A stretch of 64,000 bases of DNA from Stappia sp. (GTDB lineage: Bacteria > Pseudomonadota > Alphaproteobacteria > Rhizobiales > Stappiaceae), in contig NZ_CP157793.1 in the NCBI RefSeq assembly GCF_040110915.1, positions 3,781,001 through 3,845,000 of the forward strand, written 5' to 3'. The first letter of the stretch is position 1. Every line of letters begins with the position of its first letter. The notes beneath the pieces are model-generated. The model was given only the letters and a program-made list of their open reading frames with translations, was not told where the DNA came from and searched no databases. The position numbers and the translations under genes are program-made. Below are positions 1 to 8,251 of this stretch, one piece after another.

Positions 1-335
1 GCATGGTGACCTGCGTGCCGCTGCGCCTCGACACGCTGGACAGCGTGCCCACGGGCGCGGCGCTGCACGACGCGCTGACGGCGCATTACGCGGCCCTTGG
101 CGAGAGCTTCGTGGACGTGGCGCCGCTGGTGGAGACCAACCGCACGCCCGATCTCGACCCCGAGACCTTCAACGGCACCAACCGCATGCGCCTGCATGTC
201 TTCGCCAACGACGCGCGCGCCCAGGCGGTGCTCGTGGCGGTCTACGACAATCTCGGCAAGGGCGCGAGCGGCGCGGCCGTGCAGAACCTCAACCTGATGC
301 TCGGCGTCGACGCGGCCACCGGCCTCGCCGCCTGA
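1..335 (+). CDS. argC: N-acetyl-gamma-glutamyl-phosphate reductase, C-terminal part
   Basis: This is the last ~110 residues of ArgC, the NADPH-dependent reductase that makes N-acetylglutamate semialdehyde in cytoplasmic arginine synthesis. The 5' end lies outside the window. The diagnostic part is the C-terminal stretch [19 protein letters not shown], which is the conserved ArgC tail, preceded by MRLHVFAND as in the short (about 310-residue) alphaproteobacterial form. The stop is TGA at 333-335. leuD starts 44 bp downstream on the same strand, so the two could be co-transcribed although they serve different amino-acid pathways. Identification rests on the C-terminal signature only, but that signature is very specific. 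Confidence 0.88.
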   Translation, partial: MVTCVPLRLDTLDSVPTGAALHDALTAHYAALGESFVDVAPLVETNRTPDLDPETFNGTNRMRLHVFANDARAQAVLVAVYDNLGKGASGAAVQNLNLMLGVDAATGLAA

Positions 336-379
336 GCATATTCCCTTCAAGACGATCCGTTCCCGAGGAGATCCGCGAC

Positions 380-985
380 ATGGACAAGTTCGAAACGCTG
401 ACGGGTGTCGCTGCCCCGCTGCCGATCATCAACATCGACACGGACATGATCATCCCCAAGCAGTTCCTGAAGACGATCAAGCGCACCGGTCTGGGCAGCG
501 CGCTGTTCCACGAGATGCGCACCAACGAGGACGGCTCGGAGAACCCGGACTTCGTGCTCAACCAGCCGGCCTATCGCGGCGCGAAGATCCTCGTCGCCGG
601 CGACAACTTCGGCTGCGGCTCGAGCCGCGAGCATGCGCCCTGGGCGCTGCTGGACTACGGCATCCGCTGCGTGATCTCCACGAGCTTCGCCGACATCTTC
701 TACAACAACTGCTTCAAGAACGGCATCCTGCCGATCGTCGTCAGCCCCGAGGAACTGGAAAAGCTGATGGACGACGCCCGGCGCGGCGCCAACGCCACGC
801 TGACCGTCGACCTGGAAGCCCAGGAGATCCGCGGCCCCGACGGCGGCGTGATCACCTTCGAGATCGACCCGTTCCGCAAGCATTGCCTGATCAACGGCCT
901 CGACGACATCGGCCTGACGATGGAAAAGGCGCCCTCCATCGACGTCTACGAAAAGACCACCGCCGAAAGCCGCCCCTGGGTGTGA
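380..985 (+). CDS. leuD: 3-isopropylmalate dehydratase small subunit
   Basis: LeuD is the swivel-domain subunit that pairs with LeuC (not in this window) to isomerise 2-isopropylmalate to 3-isopropylmalate in leucine synthesis. The 201-residue length is normal. The N-terminal [14 protein letters not shown] and the central [17 protein letters not shown] are the family signatures, the latter forming the substrate-binding loop. A purine-rich GAGGAGA lies about 9 bp before the ATG and supports the start. The C-terminal ESRPWV is also typical of the alphaproteobacterial protein. It follows the argC end on the same strand and is itself followed by a hairpin, so it is probably the last gene of its transcript. 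The call is secure. Confidence 0.97.
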   Translation: MDKFETLTGVAAPLPIINIDTDMIIPKQFLKTIKRTGLGSALFHEMRTNEDGSENPDFVLNQPAYRGAKILVAGDNFGCGSSREHAPWALLDYGIRCVISTSFADIFYNNCFKNGILPIVVSPEELEKLMDDARRGANATLTVDLEAQEIRGPDGGVITFEIDPFRKHCLINGLDDIGLTMEKAPSIDVYEKTTAESRPWV

Positions 986-1015
986 CCCGGCACCGGTCCT
1001 GACCGCCCCCCGCAA

Positions 1016-1038
1016 GACCCGGCCCCGGCGGCCGGGTC
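1016..1038 (+). terminator. candidate terminator hairpin after leuD
   Basis: A perfect 9-bp inverted repeat (GACCCGGCC / GGCCGGGTC) with a 5-nt loop starts 30 bp after the leuD stop. There is no T-tract, so intrinsic termination is not assured; it may instead stabilise the mRNA end. Confidence 0.45.
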
Positions 1039-1069
1039 AGACTGCCGAGAAATCCTTGCAAGGTCGTCC

Positions 1070-1099
1070 TCCCGGACGCAGCGAAGCGGAGATCCGGGA
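1070..1099. repeat. intergenic palindromic element (TCCCGGA...TCCGGGA)
   Basis: An inverted repeat TCCCGGA / TCCGGGA encloses a core containing CGCAGCGAAGCGGAGA. From memory, elements reading like this are scattered in intergenic regions of many alphaproteobacterial genomes, but I cannot search here. Only one copy is seen in this window. The rest of the 985-1257 gap shows no coding signal. Confidence 0.45.
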
Positions 1100-1256
1100 T
1101 CGGAGAGGCAAGGAGCACGAAGGGGAAACTCTCTAGAAAAAGCAGAGCTTTCGGCTCCCCGATACCGGGTTGCGCTGACGCGTGCCCGGCATGACGCCCC
1201 GGATCCTGTCGTTTCGGCGCAAAGTGCAGTTGGCCAGACGTTTCGCGGGCGCGCGG

Positions 1257-1766
1257 TCACGCCTCGTCGGCGGATGCGACGAGCGCGGCGCGCAAGGATT
1301 CCAGGTCGCGCTTGAGGCGGGCAAGATCGACGCCCGTGTCGGCGCCGAGCGCGGCGATTTCGCCCGGCAGGGAGGCAAGCGCATCTTGCAGGGCCTGCCC
1401 CGAGGCGCTTAAGGACACGAGAACGCGGCGCTCGTCCGCCGCGTCGCGCCGGCGGGTGACATGCCCCGCCGCCTCGAGCCGCTTGAGCACCGGGGTCAGC
1501 GTGCCCGAGTCCAGAAAAAGCGCCGCGCCAAGATCCTTCACGGAAGCCTCGCCGCGCTCCCACAGCACCAGCAACACCAGATATTGCGTGTAGGTCAGAC
1601 CGAAGGGCGCGAGCTTGCGCGCATAGACCCGGCCCAGCGCCTGGGTCGTGGACTGCAGGGCGAAGCACAGTTGCGCGTCGAGCGTCTGGCTTGCCGCGCC
1701 GCCGCCCGGGCGGGTCTCCTCGCGCAAAGGCACGGGCGCGTGAGGGGAGCGGTCATCCCCGGTCAT
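1257..1766 (-). CDS. ohrR: MarR-family peroxide sensor OhrR
   Basis: This is a MarR-type winged-helix repressor of the OhrR class, which represses ohr until an organic hydroperoxide oxidises a conserved N-terminal cysteine. The motif LDAQLCFALQS places that cysteine at residue 34, the expected sensing position. The wing region DERRVLVSLSASG is typical of MarR proteins. I chose the ATG at 1766 because GGAGAC sits 8 bp upstream; a GTG six codons earlier (1784) is in frame but has a poorly spaced ribosome site. It is divergent from ohr, 172 bp away, and the intergenic AT-rich palindrome is its likely operator. The protein belongs to the one-Cys or two-Cys OhrR group; no second cysteine is seen, which suggests one-Cys sensing. 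Confidence 0.88.
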   Translation of the reverse strand: MTGDDRSPHAPVPLREETRPGGGAASQTLDAQLCFALQSTTQALGRVYARKLAPFGLTYTQYLVLLVLWERGEASVKDLGAALFLDSGTLTPVLKRLEAAGHVTRRRDAADERRVLVSLSASGQALQDALASLPGEIAALGADTGVDLARLKRDLESLRAALVASADEA

Positions 1767-1879
1767 CGTCTTGTCTCCGGTCACGTTCCCTCCAACTGCG
1801 GGTCCTCCATCTGCGGGTCCTCCAGCTGCCCGCCCTCCAGCTACGGCGCGGCGTCGGGCACGTCAATGCGGACAAAATA

Positions 1880-1908
1880 TTGCACAAAATTAAATTGGGC
1901 GCTATTTA
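1880..1908 (+). promoter_or_regulatory. ohr promoter with overlapping OhrR-like operator
   Basis: TTGCAC (1880-1885) and TATTTA (1903-1908) are separated by exactly 17 bp, a good sigma-70-type promoter 30 bp before ohr. The imperfect palindrome CAAAATTAAATTG (1885-1897) sits inside the spacer and resembles AT-rich OhrR boxes, so bound repressor would block polymerase. The region is conspicuously AT-rich for this genome. Assignment to OhrR is by position and similarity. Confidence 0.6.
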
Positions 1909-1938
1909 AATAGTCTCAGGACCACGAAGGGAGATCCC

Positions 1939-2361
1939 ATGACCCCGCTTTACACCGCCCATGCCACGGCCGCCGGCGGCCGCACCGGCACCGCCCGCTC
2001 CGACGACGGCCGCCTCGACGTGACGCTTTCCACCCCGGCCGCGCTCGGCGGCGACGACGGTCCCGGCACCAACCCCGAACAGATGTTCGCCGCCGGCTAT
2101 TCCGCCTGTTTTCTGGGCGCGATGAAATATGTCGCCGGTCAGGACAAGATCGCGCTGCCGGCCGAGACCACGGTGTCGGCGGATGTCAGCATCGGCCCGC
2201 GCGCCGATGGCGGCGGCTTTTCCATCTCCGTCACCCTGACGATTGCCCTGCCCGGCCTGGAGCGCGCGCAGGCGCAGGCGCTTGTCGACAAGGCGCATGT
2301 GGTCTGCCCCTATTCCCATGCCACGCGCGACAACATTCCCGTCACGCTGACACTCGCCTGA
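1939..2361 (+). CDS. ohr: organic hydroperoxide resistance protein Ohr
   Basis: Ohr is a dithiol peroxidase of the OsmC/Ohr family that reduces organic hydroperoxides in the cytoplasm, using lipoylated protein or dihydrolipoamide as reductant. The 140-residue length is standard. The two catalytic cysteines are visible as C57 in YSACFLGAM and C123 in VCPYSHATR, and the conserved Arg and Glu partners are present near residues 20 and 48. AAGGGAGA precedes the ATG. It is divergent from ohrR with a promoter-operator between them, the standard ohr arrangement, so induction by organic peroxides is expected. It converges on the downstream cytochrome gene across a hairpin. Confidence 0.95.
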   Translation: MTPLYTAHATAAGGRTGTARSDDGRLDVTLSTPAALGGDDGPGTNPEQMFAAGYSACFLGAMKYVAGQDKIALPAETTVSADVSIGPRADGGGFSISVTLTIALPGLERAQAQALVDKAHVVCPYSHATRDNIPVTLTLA

Positions 2362-2379
2362 GCATCGACCGGGCGGACC

Positions 2380-2400
2380 GCGGCGGGCACGGCCCGCCGC
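2380..2400. terminator. hairpin between convergent ohr and cytochrome c genes
   Basis: A perfect 9-bp stem (GCGGCGGGC / GCCCGCCGC) with a 3-nt loop sits between the two stop codons, 19 bp after ohr and just before the cytochrome gene end at 2405. It could act in both directions; no T-tract is present. Confidence 0.5.
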
Positions 2401-2404
2401 CCGC

Positions 2405-2773
2405 TCAGCGCCGCAGGCTTTCGATATAGGTGCCGAGATCGGCGATCTCGCGGTTCGACAGCCCCATGCCCGGCATCTTCGGATGCGGCGCGGCCAGAAA
2501 CGCGGCGAGCCGGTCGGCGCTGAAGTCCGGCCGGTTGGCGACTTCCGCGAAGGTCGCCACCTCGGCGACCGGTCCGGCCTGCCCGGTCTCGACCACATGG
2601 CACTCCGCGCACCAGATGCGGGCCAGCGACAGGCCCGCCTGCGGATCGGCCGCCGCCGGCGCCGCGCCCGCCGTCACGGCGAGACCGAGACCGAGCGCCA
2701 CCGTCGCCCCGCCGGGACCCCGCCTCTGCCAACGCGCGCCCCGCCCGTCCGCTTGCGTCTTGCCGTTTCTCAT
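2405..2773 (-). CDS. small periplasmic class I cytochrome c
   Basis: A 122-residue protein with an N-terminal signal peptide (hydrophobic segment about residues 22-42 ending in an AxA-type site) followed by a single c-type heme domain. The heme-binding motif is C55-A-E-C-H59 and the distal methionine is M100 or M103 in KMPGMGLS. The start is set by AAAGGGGG about 5 bp before the ATG at 2773; longer open frames upstream are antisense to the gamma-glutamyltransferase gene. It presumably transfers electrons in the periplasm, but its partner cannot be named. It resembles the short cytochrome c family proteins common in alphaproteobacteria. Confidence 0.82.
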   Translation of the reverse strand: MRNGKTQADGRGARWQRRGPGGATVALGLGLAVTAGAAPAAADPQAGLSLARIWCAECHVVETGQAGPVAEVATFAEVANRPDFSADRLAAFLAAPHPKMPGMGLSNREIADLGTYIESLRR

Positions 2774-2920
2774 GCCGCCCCCTTTCGTCTGCCGCATCCT
2801 GTCTGCCATCAAGGGTAGCGGCGAACGGCGATTGACGACAGACTGTCGGTGTCCGCGATCTGTCTTGCGCACGGCATGTCGCGCACGCCATTTCACGCGA
2901 GAGTTGAGGGGAGGACCGCG

Positions 2921-4726
2921 ATGACCATCTGCCGGACCCAGAACCACCGGACCACGCCGGCGCCGCGACGCCCGGCCCGGCTGCGCCGCCGCGCGGGGCT
3001 GTTGCTGCTTCTCGCCGGCCTCGTGCCCGCGCTCGCCGCCCTTCCCGCGCGCGCCGACACGCCGGCGCCCCCGCCGATCCTGTCGGGCGACGACCGGGTG
3101 CATCCGGTGCTCGCCCGCTCCGGCATGGTCGCCAGCCAGGAGGCGCTGGCGACGCAGGTGGGCCGCGACATCCTGCAGCGCGGCGGCAATGCGGTCGACG
3201 CGGCGGTCGCGGTCGGCTTCGCGCTCGCCGTGACGCTGCCGCGCGCCGGCAACCTCGGCGGCGGCGGCTTCATGATGATCCACATGGCCGAGAGCGACGA
3301 GACGCATGCGCTGGACTACCGCGAGACCGCGCCGGCGGGGGCCTTTCGCGACATGTTCCTCGACGCGGACGGCGAGGCGGACGCGCAGAAGTCGCGCTTC
3401 TCCGGCCTTGCCATCGGCGTTCCGGGCACGGTCGCCGGACTCACGGCGGCGCACGCGCGTTTCGGAAGCGGCGACTTCACGCTCGCCGAACTGATCGCGC
3501 CCGCGATCCGTCTGGCCCGCGAGGGCTTTCCCGTCTCCCCGGATCTCGCGCAGTCGCTGCAGCGCTCCGTCGTGCGCCTCGCCAGCGATGCGGATGCGGC
3601 CAGGATCTTCTACAAGCCGGACGGCGGCTACTATGCGGTCGGCGAGACCCTCGTGCAGGAAGACCTCGCCCGCTCGCTCGAGCGCATCGCGCAAGACGGT
3701 GCCTCGGGCTTCTACTCCGGCCCGGTCGCGCAGGCCATCGCGGCGCGCGTGCAGGACGCCGGCGGTTCCATGACGGTGGAGGATCTGGCGGCCTATGAGA
3801 CGGTGTGGCGCGCGCCCGTCACCGGCACCTATCGCGGCTACGAGATCGCCTCCATGCCGCCGCCCTCCTCCGGCGGCGTGCATATCGTGGAAATCCTCAA
3901 CATGCTGGAGCCCTTCGACCTCGCCGAAATGGGCGCCGGCTCGGCCGCCGCGATGCACGTCATGGCGGAAGCGATGAAGCGGGCCTATGCCGACCGGGCG
4001 CAATTCCTCGGCGATCCCGATTTCGTCGACGTTCCGGTCGCCGGCCTCACCTCCAAGGCCTATGCGGCCGAACGCATGGCCGATTTCGATCCCGACCGTG
4101 CAACGCCCTCGGCCGAGATCGCAGCCGGCGCGCCCGCCCCTTACGAGAGCGACGAGACCACGCATTTTTCTGTTGTCGACCGGCACGGCAACGCGGTCTC
4201 CAACACCTACACGCTGAACTTCTCCTATGGCGTCGGCATGATGGCGCCGGGCACCGGCATCCTGCTCAACAACGAACTCGACGACTTTTCCGCCAAGCCG
4301 GGCGTGCCCAATGCCTACGGGCTGATCGGCGGCGAGGCCAATGCGGTCGCCCCGCGCAAGCGCCCGCTGTCCTCCATGAGCCCGACGCTGGTCTTCCGCG
4401 ACGGCGATCTGGTGCTCGCCACCGGCTCGCCCGGCGGCAGCCGCATCATCACAACCGTGCTGCAGGTGATCGTCAACGTCGTCGACCACGGCATGAACAT
4501 CGCCGAGGCGAGCACCGCCCCGCGCATGCACCACCAGTGGCTGCCGGACGAGATCCGCATCGAGGACGGCATTTCACCGGACACCCGCGCGCTGCTGCGC
4601 GACAAGGGGCACGCGGTCGAGGAAAAAAGCGTGATGGGCTCGACCCAGTCGGTGATGGTGGTGCCGGGCGGACTGGCCGGCGCCTCCGACCCGCGCCGGC
4701 AGGGCGCGCTCGCCGCCGGTCACTGA
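2921..4726 (+). CDS. ggt: gamma-glutamyltransferase
   Basis: A 601-residue gamma-glutamyltransferase, an Ntn-hydrolase that hydrolyses or transfers the gamma-glutamyl group of glutathione in the periplasm. Residues ~20-45 form a signal peptide ending ARA. The precursor self-cleaves before the nucleophile T413 in ETTHFSVVD, giving large and small subunits; the later GSPGGSRIIT and PLSSMSPT motifs of the oxyanion and substrate sites are intact. I chose the ATG at 2921 because GAGGGGAGG lies 8 bp upstream and the signal peptide follows directly. It is divergent from the cytochrome c gene. A second glutathione-degrading enzyme (ChaC type) lies at about 21 kb. Confidence 0.95.
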   Translation: MTICRTQNHRTTPAPRRPARLRRRAGLLLLLAGLVPALAALPARADTPAPPPILSGDDRVHPVLARSGMVASQEALATQVGRDILQRGGNAVDAAVAVGFALAVTLPRAGNLGGGGFMMIHMAESDETHALDYRETAPAGAFRDMFLDADGEADAQKSRFSGLAIGVPGTVAGLTAAHARFGSGDFTLAELIAPAIRLAREGFPVSPDLAQSLQRSVVRLASDADAARIFYKPDGGYYAVGETLVQEDLARSLERIAQDGASGFYSGPVAQAIAARVQDAGGSMTVEDLAAYETVWRAPVTGTYRGYEIASMPPPSSGGVHIVEILNMLEPFDLAEMGAGSAAAMHVMAEAMKRAYADRAQFLGDPDFVDVPVAGLTSKAYAAERMADFDPDRATPSAEIAAGAPAPYESDETTHFSVVDRHGNAVSNTYTLNFSYGVGMMAPGTGILLNNELDDFSAKPGVPNAYGLIGGEANAVAPRKRPLSSMSPTLVFRDGDLVLATGSPGGSRIITTVLQVIVNVVDHGMNIAEASTAPRMHHQWLPDEIRIEDGISPDTRALLRDKGHAVEEKSVMGSTQSVMVVPGGLAGASDPRRQGALAAGH

Positions 4727-4736
4727 GGCGCAACGG

Positions 4737-5927
4737 TCACTCGGGCGCCGACATCCGGCGCCCGGGCGGCGGCGTCGGCCGCAACAGCGTGATCGCCAGC
4801 AGCAGGACATAGGCGCCGCCGAGCAACAGCGGCATGCCGCGATTGCCGAACATCTCGACCGCGACGCCCGACAGCGTCGGTCCGGCGAAGCCGCCCACGC
4901 CCCACATGATCGCGAAACCGGCGTTGCCGGCGATCAGCATGGCGCCGGTGAATCGCCGGCCGAGCTCCATCAGCGCGATGGTGTAGACGCCGTAGGCGGC
5001 CGAGCCCCAGACGAAGACCATGGCCCACAGCGCAAGGCGCGTTTCGATCACCAGCGGCAGCAGCGCCGCGCCGAGGATCGTCAGGCCGCACAGAAGCGCC
5101 ATCATCCGGCGCGGCCCCCAGCGGTCGGCCAGCGTGCCGATGGGCACCTGAAACACGATGTTGCCGACGATCAGCACCGCGAGCGCCGTGGCGGCGGCGG
5201 CCTCCGAGAGACCATGCGCCAGCGCGTACACCGGAAAGAAGGTCAGGATCGCCTGATCGAAGGCCGCCGCGATGCCCGTCACGACCATCAGAAACGGAAT
5301 GAGCGGCACGATGGCGGCGAGCGAGCCCGTGTCGCCGGCCTCGAAGCGCGGCAGACGCGGGCGAACAACGAGCGTGAGCGCCGCGCAGACCGCCGCCACC
5401 GCCATGCAGAGATAGAAGGGGGCGAGCGTCTCGGTCCCGGTCACCGTCAGCGCCGCCGGACCGAGCGCGAAGCCGCCGGCCAGCGCCGTGGCATAAAGGC
5501 CGAGGACCCTCCCGCGGATGCGGTCGGGCGCGAGCTGGTTCACCCAGGTCTCGCTGCAGATGTAGAGCACGTTGATCGCGATCCCGAGCAGGAAGCGGAT
5601 CGGGAACCAGACCCACAGGCTCTGGAAATGGCCGAGGATCGCGAAGAGGACGAAGAGCGACACGGCGCTCGCCAGCGCCAGCCGCGCCGCGCCGAAGCGC
5701 AGGGCGAGACCCGGAATGAACGGCGCGGAGACGACGATCCCGATCGGCATGGTCGCCGCATTGGCGCCGATCAGCCAGGCCGCCGTCTCCTGCCGCTCCA
5801 GGATGAAGGACAGCAGCGGATAGGTCAGCCCCTGCGCCATTCCGAAGACGGCGATCATCAGCAGAACGACCGCCAGCGCCACCCGGTCGAGATCGGGGCC
5901 GGCGGTGTCGCCGCGCGCGGCGCTCAT
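4737..5927 (-). CDS. MFS transporter
   Basis: A 396-residue, 12-helix major facilitator superfamily protein of the inner membrane. The hydrophobic segments are regularly spaced from residue ~15 to ~385, and loop 2-3 has a degenerate version of the MFS signature around GLALRFGAARL; DRIRGRVLGLYAT lies in the loop before helix 5. The second half carries a clearer GTLADRWGPRRMM loop. The pattern fits drug or metabolite exporters, but the substrate cannot be read from sequence. Its start codon overlaps the stop of the upstream acetyltransferase (shared ATGA region at 5927), so the two are translationally coupled and may act on the same compound. Confidence 0.85.
   Translation of the reverse strand: MSAARGDTAGPDLDRVALAVVLLMIAVFGMAQGLTYPLLSFILERQETAAWLIGANAATMPIGIVVSAPFIPGLALRFGAARLALASAVSLFVLFAILGHFQSLWVWFPIRFLLGIAINVLYICSETWVNQLAPDRIRGRVLGLYATALAGGFALGPAALTVTGTETLAPFYLCMAVAAVCAALTLVVRPRLPRFEAGDTGSLAAIVPLIPFLMVVTGIAAAFDQAILTFFPVYALAHGLSEAAAATALAVLIVGNIVFQVPIGTLADRWGPRRMMALLCGLTILGAALLPLVIETRLALWAMVFVWGSAAYGVYTIALMELGRRFTGAMLIAGNAGFAIMWGVGGFAGPTLSGVAVEMFGNRGMPLLLGGAYVLLLAITLLRPTPPPGRRMSAPE
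4742..4764. terminator. hairpin at the convergent ggt / MFS junction
   Basis: A perfect 9-bp stem (CGGGCGCCG / CGGCGCCCG) with a 5-nt loop begins 16 bp after the ggt stop and lies inside the last codons of the MFS gene. It may terminate ggt transcription, but a chance GC-rich hairpin inside coding DNA is also possible. Confidence 0.35.
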
Positions 5928-6541
5928 CAGGCCGTCTCCCGCGTCTGCCGCGCCTCGGAGTCCGGGGCGACCGGACGCACCAGCGTGGTGGCCGAAGAAA
6001 AGCCGAACAGCGGCTTGAGAACGGTGAAATGCCTGGTCTCGCCGGCCACGAAACCGGTGCGCTCGTAGAGCGCGCGGGCACGCGGGTTTGTGTCGATCAC
6101 ATCGAGCCGGACGCCCGAATAACCCTCGCGCGCGGCGATCCCCGCCACGGCGTCGAGCAGCGCCGTTCCGACGCCGAGCCCGCGCGCGTCAGGCGCCACC
6201 GCGATGCCGTCCATCGGCAGGGCGTCGTCGTCCTCGGCCTTCTCCAGGAGCGCCAGTCCCGCCATGCGCAGGAGCGCGCCGACCAGGCCGAAGGCGTCGC
6301 GAAAATGCCGAAAGCCCGGCTCGAAAAGCCCGGTCCCGGCATGCTTGAAGCCGGCCACTCCGACCAGACGGTCATCGAGGATCGCCGTCGCCGCCCGGTC
6401 GTGGCGCAGATGCGGGGCAAGAAACGCCACCGCCGCCTCCTTGCTCGCGAAGAAGGGACGCAGCTTCTGGTAAAGCGCGTCGACGTAGATGCGCGTCGCC
6501 GCCGCCTCGTCGCCGGCGCGCACATGCGGCAGGATGATCAT
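5927..6541 (-). CDS. GNAT-family N-acetyltransferase
   Basis: A 204-residue GNAT acetyltransferase. Motif A for acetyl-CoA binding is present as APDARGLGVGTALLDAV (about residues 115-133), followed by the C-terminal YERTGF motif near residue 160. The N-terminal 100 residues are less conserved and probably determine the acceptor, which is unknown. The last base of its stop codon is shared with the start of the MFS gene. An acetyltransferase-exporter pair is a common resistance or detoxification layout, but this is inference from context only. The gene starts 205 bp from a divergent small membrane protein gene. Confidence 0.85.
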   Translation of the reverse strand: MIILPHVRAGDEAAATRIYVDALYQKLRPFFASKEAAVAFLAPHLRHDRAATAILDDRLVGVAGFKHAGTGLFEPGFRHFRDAFGLVGALLRMAGLALLEKAEDDDALPMDGIAVAPDARGLGVGTALLDAVAGIAAREGYSGVRLDVIDTNPRARALYERTGFVAGETRHFTVLKPLFGFSSATTLVRPVAPDSEARQTRETA

Positions 6542-6745
6542 GGCTCAACTCCCGAACACGCCCCCGCCCCGCACGGGGGAGCCGGCGCAAGGGGTACCCT
6601 GCTTTGCCCGGGTTGCAAACCGTCACACGCGCACGGAGAGCGGTTTCTTCTTGTGTTGCGTCTGCACCACCCGCCGGTCGCCTCGGGTCGCAGAATCGGG
6701 GTATGCGAAGGTATCGACTGTCGCTGGATGGAAAGAAGGCCTCGC

Positions 6746-7234
6746 ATGGAGAGCATCGCGCCGCTTCTGGAATGGCTCGCGCGCAGCGAACTCGCCCGCG
6801 TCATGGCGACCTCCGCGCCCGCCCGCGAGACCGCCGCCACGCTTCACGCGCTCGGCGCGATGGTGGTCGTCGGCGCGGCGCTGCCGCTCAACCTGCGCCT
6901 CCTCGGCCTGTGGCGCGGCGTGCCGCTGGCCGATCTCAACCGCGTCCTGTCGCCGCTGATCCTGCTGGGCTTCGTCACGACCGTCGCGAGCGGCGTGGCG
7001 CTCGCCGCGCTGCGGCCCTTCGCGCTTCTCGGCATGCCGGCGGTCCAGGCCAAGCTCGCGCTGATCGCGCTGCTCATGATCAACGCGCTGGCGCTGCGCC
7101 TCGTTCCGGCCTGGCGCATGCTCGATCAGGTGGATTCGCGCGGCACGATCTCGCGCTTTCGCACCGCCGGGCTGATCTCGCTGCTGGCCTGGTCAGGCGT
7201 GCTGGCGCTCGCGCGCTGGCCGGCGCTTCTGTAG
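6746..7234 (+). CDS. small four-helix membrane protein, unknown function
   Basis: A 162-residue protein with four predicted membrane helices: about residues 32-55, 67-90, 96-116 and 140-160. The loop LNRVLSPL between helices 1 and 2 and the RLVPAWRML segment are the only distinctive features. I chose the ATG at 6746 because GAAAGAAGG lies 6 bp upstream; an in-frame ATG at 6728 is the alternative. I do not recognise a named family; it looks like the short DUF membrane proteins often found singly in alphaproteobacterial chromosomes. It is divergent from the acetyltransferase and convergent with the next gene. Confidence 0.7.
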   Translation: MESIAPLLEWLARSELARVMATSAPARETAATLHALGAMVVVGAALPLNLRLLGLWRGVPLADLNRVLSPLILLGFVTTVASGVALAALRPFALLGMPAVQAKLALIALLMINALALRLVPAWRMLDQVDSRGTISRFRTAGLISLLAWSGVLALARWPALL

Positions 7235-7256
7235 CGGGGAACCGAACCGGCCCGCG

Positions 7257-7673
7257 TCACTGCGCGCGGCGATAGATGCCCGTGTTGACCACCGTGCCCT
7301 CGCCCGGCACCTCGACGCTTTGTTCGATCTCCAGCGTGCGCCCGTCCTCCGACAGCATCCGCCGCGCGCTCATCAGCACCATGTCGCCGCGCTTGGCCTG
7401 CGAGGTGAGCGTGGTCTCGTCCTCGAAGAACAGCAGCAGCCGGTCGGCGAGCCCGCTTTCGCCGAGCCGCTCGCCCGGGCCGCCCGGCACGCCGGCGATT
7501 TCCGCCTCCAGCCGTTCGCCGTCGGCCGTGATCGTGATCATGCGGATGCGGATCAGGCCGAACTCCTCCTCGATGGTGCAGGTGGCCGAGCGCGGCAGAT
7601 CGCTTTGGTCGAACTCGCTCTCGTCGAGATCCAGCATCCAGGTGCCGAGAAACGGGGCAATCGTGTCGGTCAT
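7257..7673 (-). CDS. conserved hypothetical cytoplasmic protein
   Basis: A 138-residue soluble protein with no signal peptide or membrane segment. It begins APFLGTWMLDLDESEFD and continues as alternating charged beta-strand-like segments, for example RIRMITITADGERL, ending with EGTVVNTGIYRR. The pattern suggests a lipocalin- or calycin-like beta-barrel, but I cannot name a family. The ATG at 7673 was chosen because the protein-like composition starts there and GAAGAG is just upstream; the open frame reaches 7892 but the extra part overlaps the start of the divergent regulator gene. Convergent with the small membrane protein gene, 22 bp apart. Confidence 0.65.
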   Translation of the reverse strand: MTDTIAPFLGTWMLDLDESEFDQSDLPRSATCTIEEEFGLIRIRMITITADGERLEAEIAGVPGGPGERLGESGLADRLLLFFEDETTLTSQAKRGDMVLMSARRMLSEDGRTLEIEQSVEVPGEGTVVNTGIYRRAQ

Positions 7674-7848
7674 GTCGCTCTTCACATCCCAAGGCTGACG
7701 GAAATTGGCTGTGCCGCCCTTGTAGAGATCGGGGCGCGGCTTGTCATGGGTGCGCGCCGCCGGCGATGCGCGGAGTCCCGTATAGACGAAGGACGTTCTG
7801 GAAACCGCGCCCGCCCGCGCCCAATATGCGAGCCGGGAGGACACAACA

Positions 7849-8247
7849 ATGACGGCCAATGTGCTCATCGTCGACGATGAAGCGGCGATCACCGGGTTCC
7901 TGAAGGAGCTGATCGAGGAGGACGGCTACCGCGTGGCCACCGCCGCCGATGCGCGCAGCGCCCGCGCCGCGCTTGCAGCCGGCACGCCCGACATCGTCCT
8001 GCTGGACGCGGTGCTGCCGGACGGACACGGGCATGCGCTGTGCCAGGACATTCGCGCCGACCGCGCCACGCGCCACGTGCCGGTCATCATGATGAGCGCC
8101 TGCTCGCGCCCGGTCGACGTGGAAAAGGGCCTGGCGCTCGGCGCCGACGCCTATCTCGGCAAACCCTTTTCCGCCAGCCAGCTGATGACCACCGTGACGC
8201 GCCTGCTCGAACGGGGCGCGCGCGGCACGGAGCGCGCGGCCGGCTGA
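7849..8247 (+). CDS. single-domain response regulator
   Basis: A 132-residue stand-alone CheY-like receiver domain. The acidic pocket is D9/D10, the phosphoacceptor is D53 in VLLDAVLPDG, and the conserved lysine is K105 in YLGKPFS. No output domain follows, only a short basic tail. GGGAGGAC lies 7 bp before the ATG. The next gene starts 4 bp after the stop and encodes a membrane sensor with a degenerate kinase-like region and a DnaQ-type exonuclease, so the two form a tight operon and probably a signalling pair. The output could be through protein-protein contact with that partner. Confidence 0.9.
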   Translation: MTANVLIVDDEAAITGFLKELIEEDGYRVATAADARSARAALAAGTPDIVLLDAVLPDGHGHALCQDIRADRATRHVPVIMMSACSRPVDVEKGLALGADAYLGKPFSASQLMTTVTRLLERGARGTERAAG

Positions 8248-8251
8248 TCCC

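Noticed and set aside
2405..4534. Open frame of 709 codons on the minus strand
   Set aside because: Only the last 122 codons (cytochrome c) are real; the rest is antisense to gamma-glutamyltransferase.
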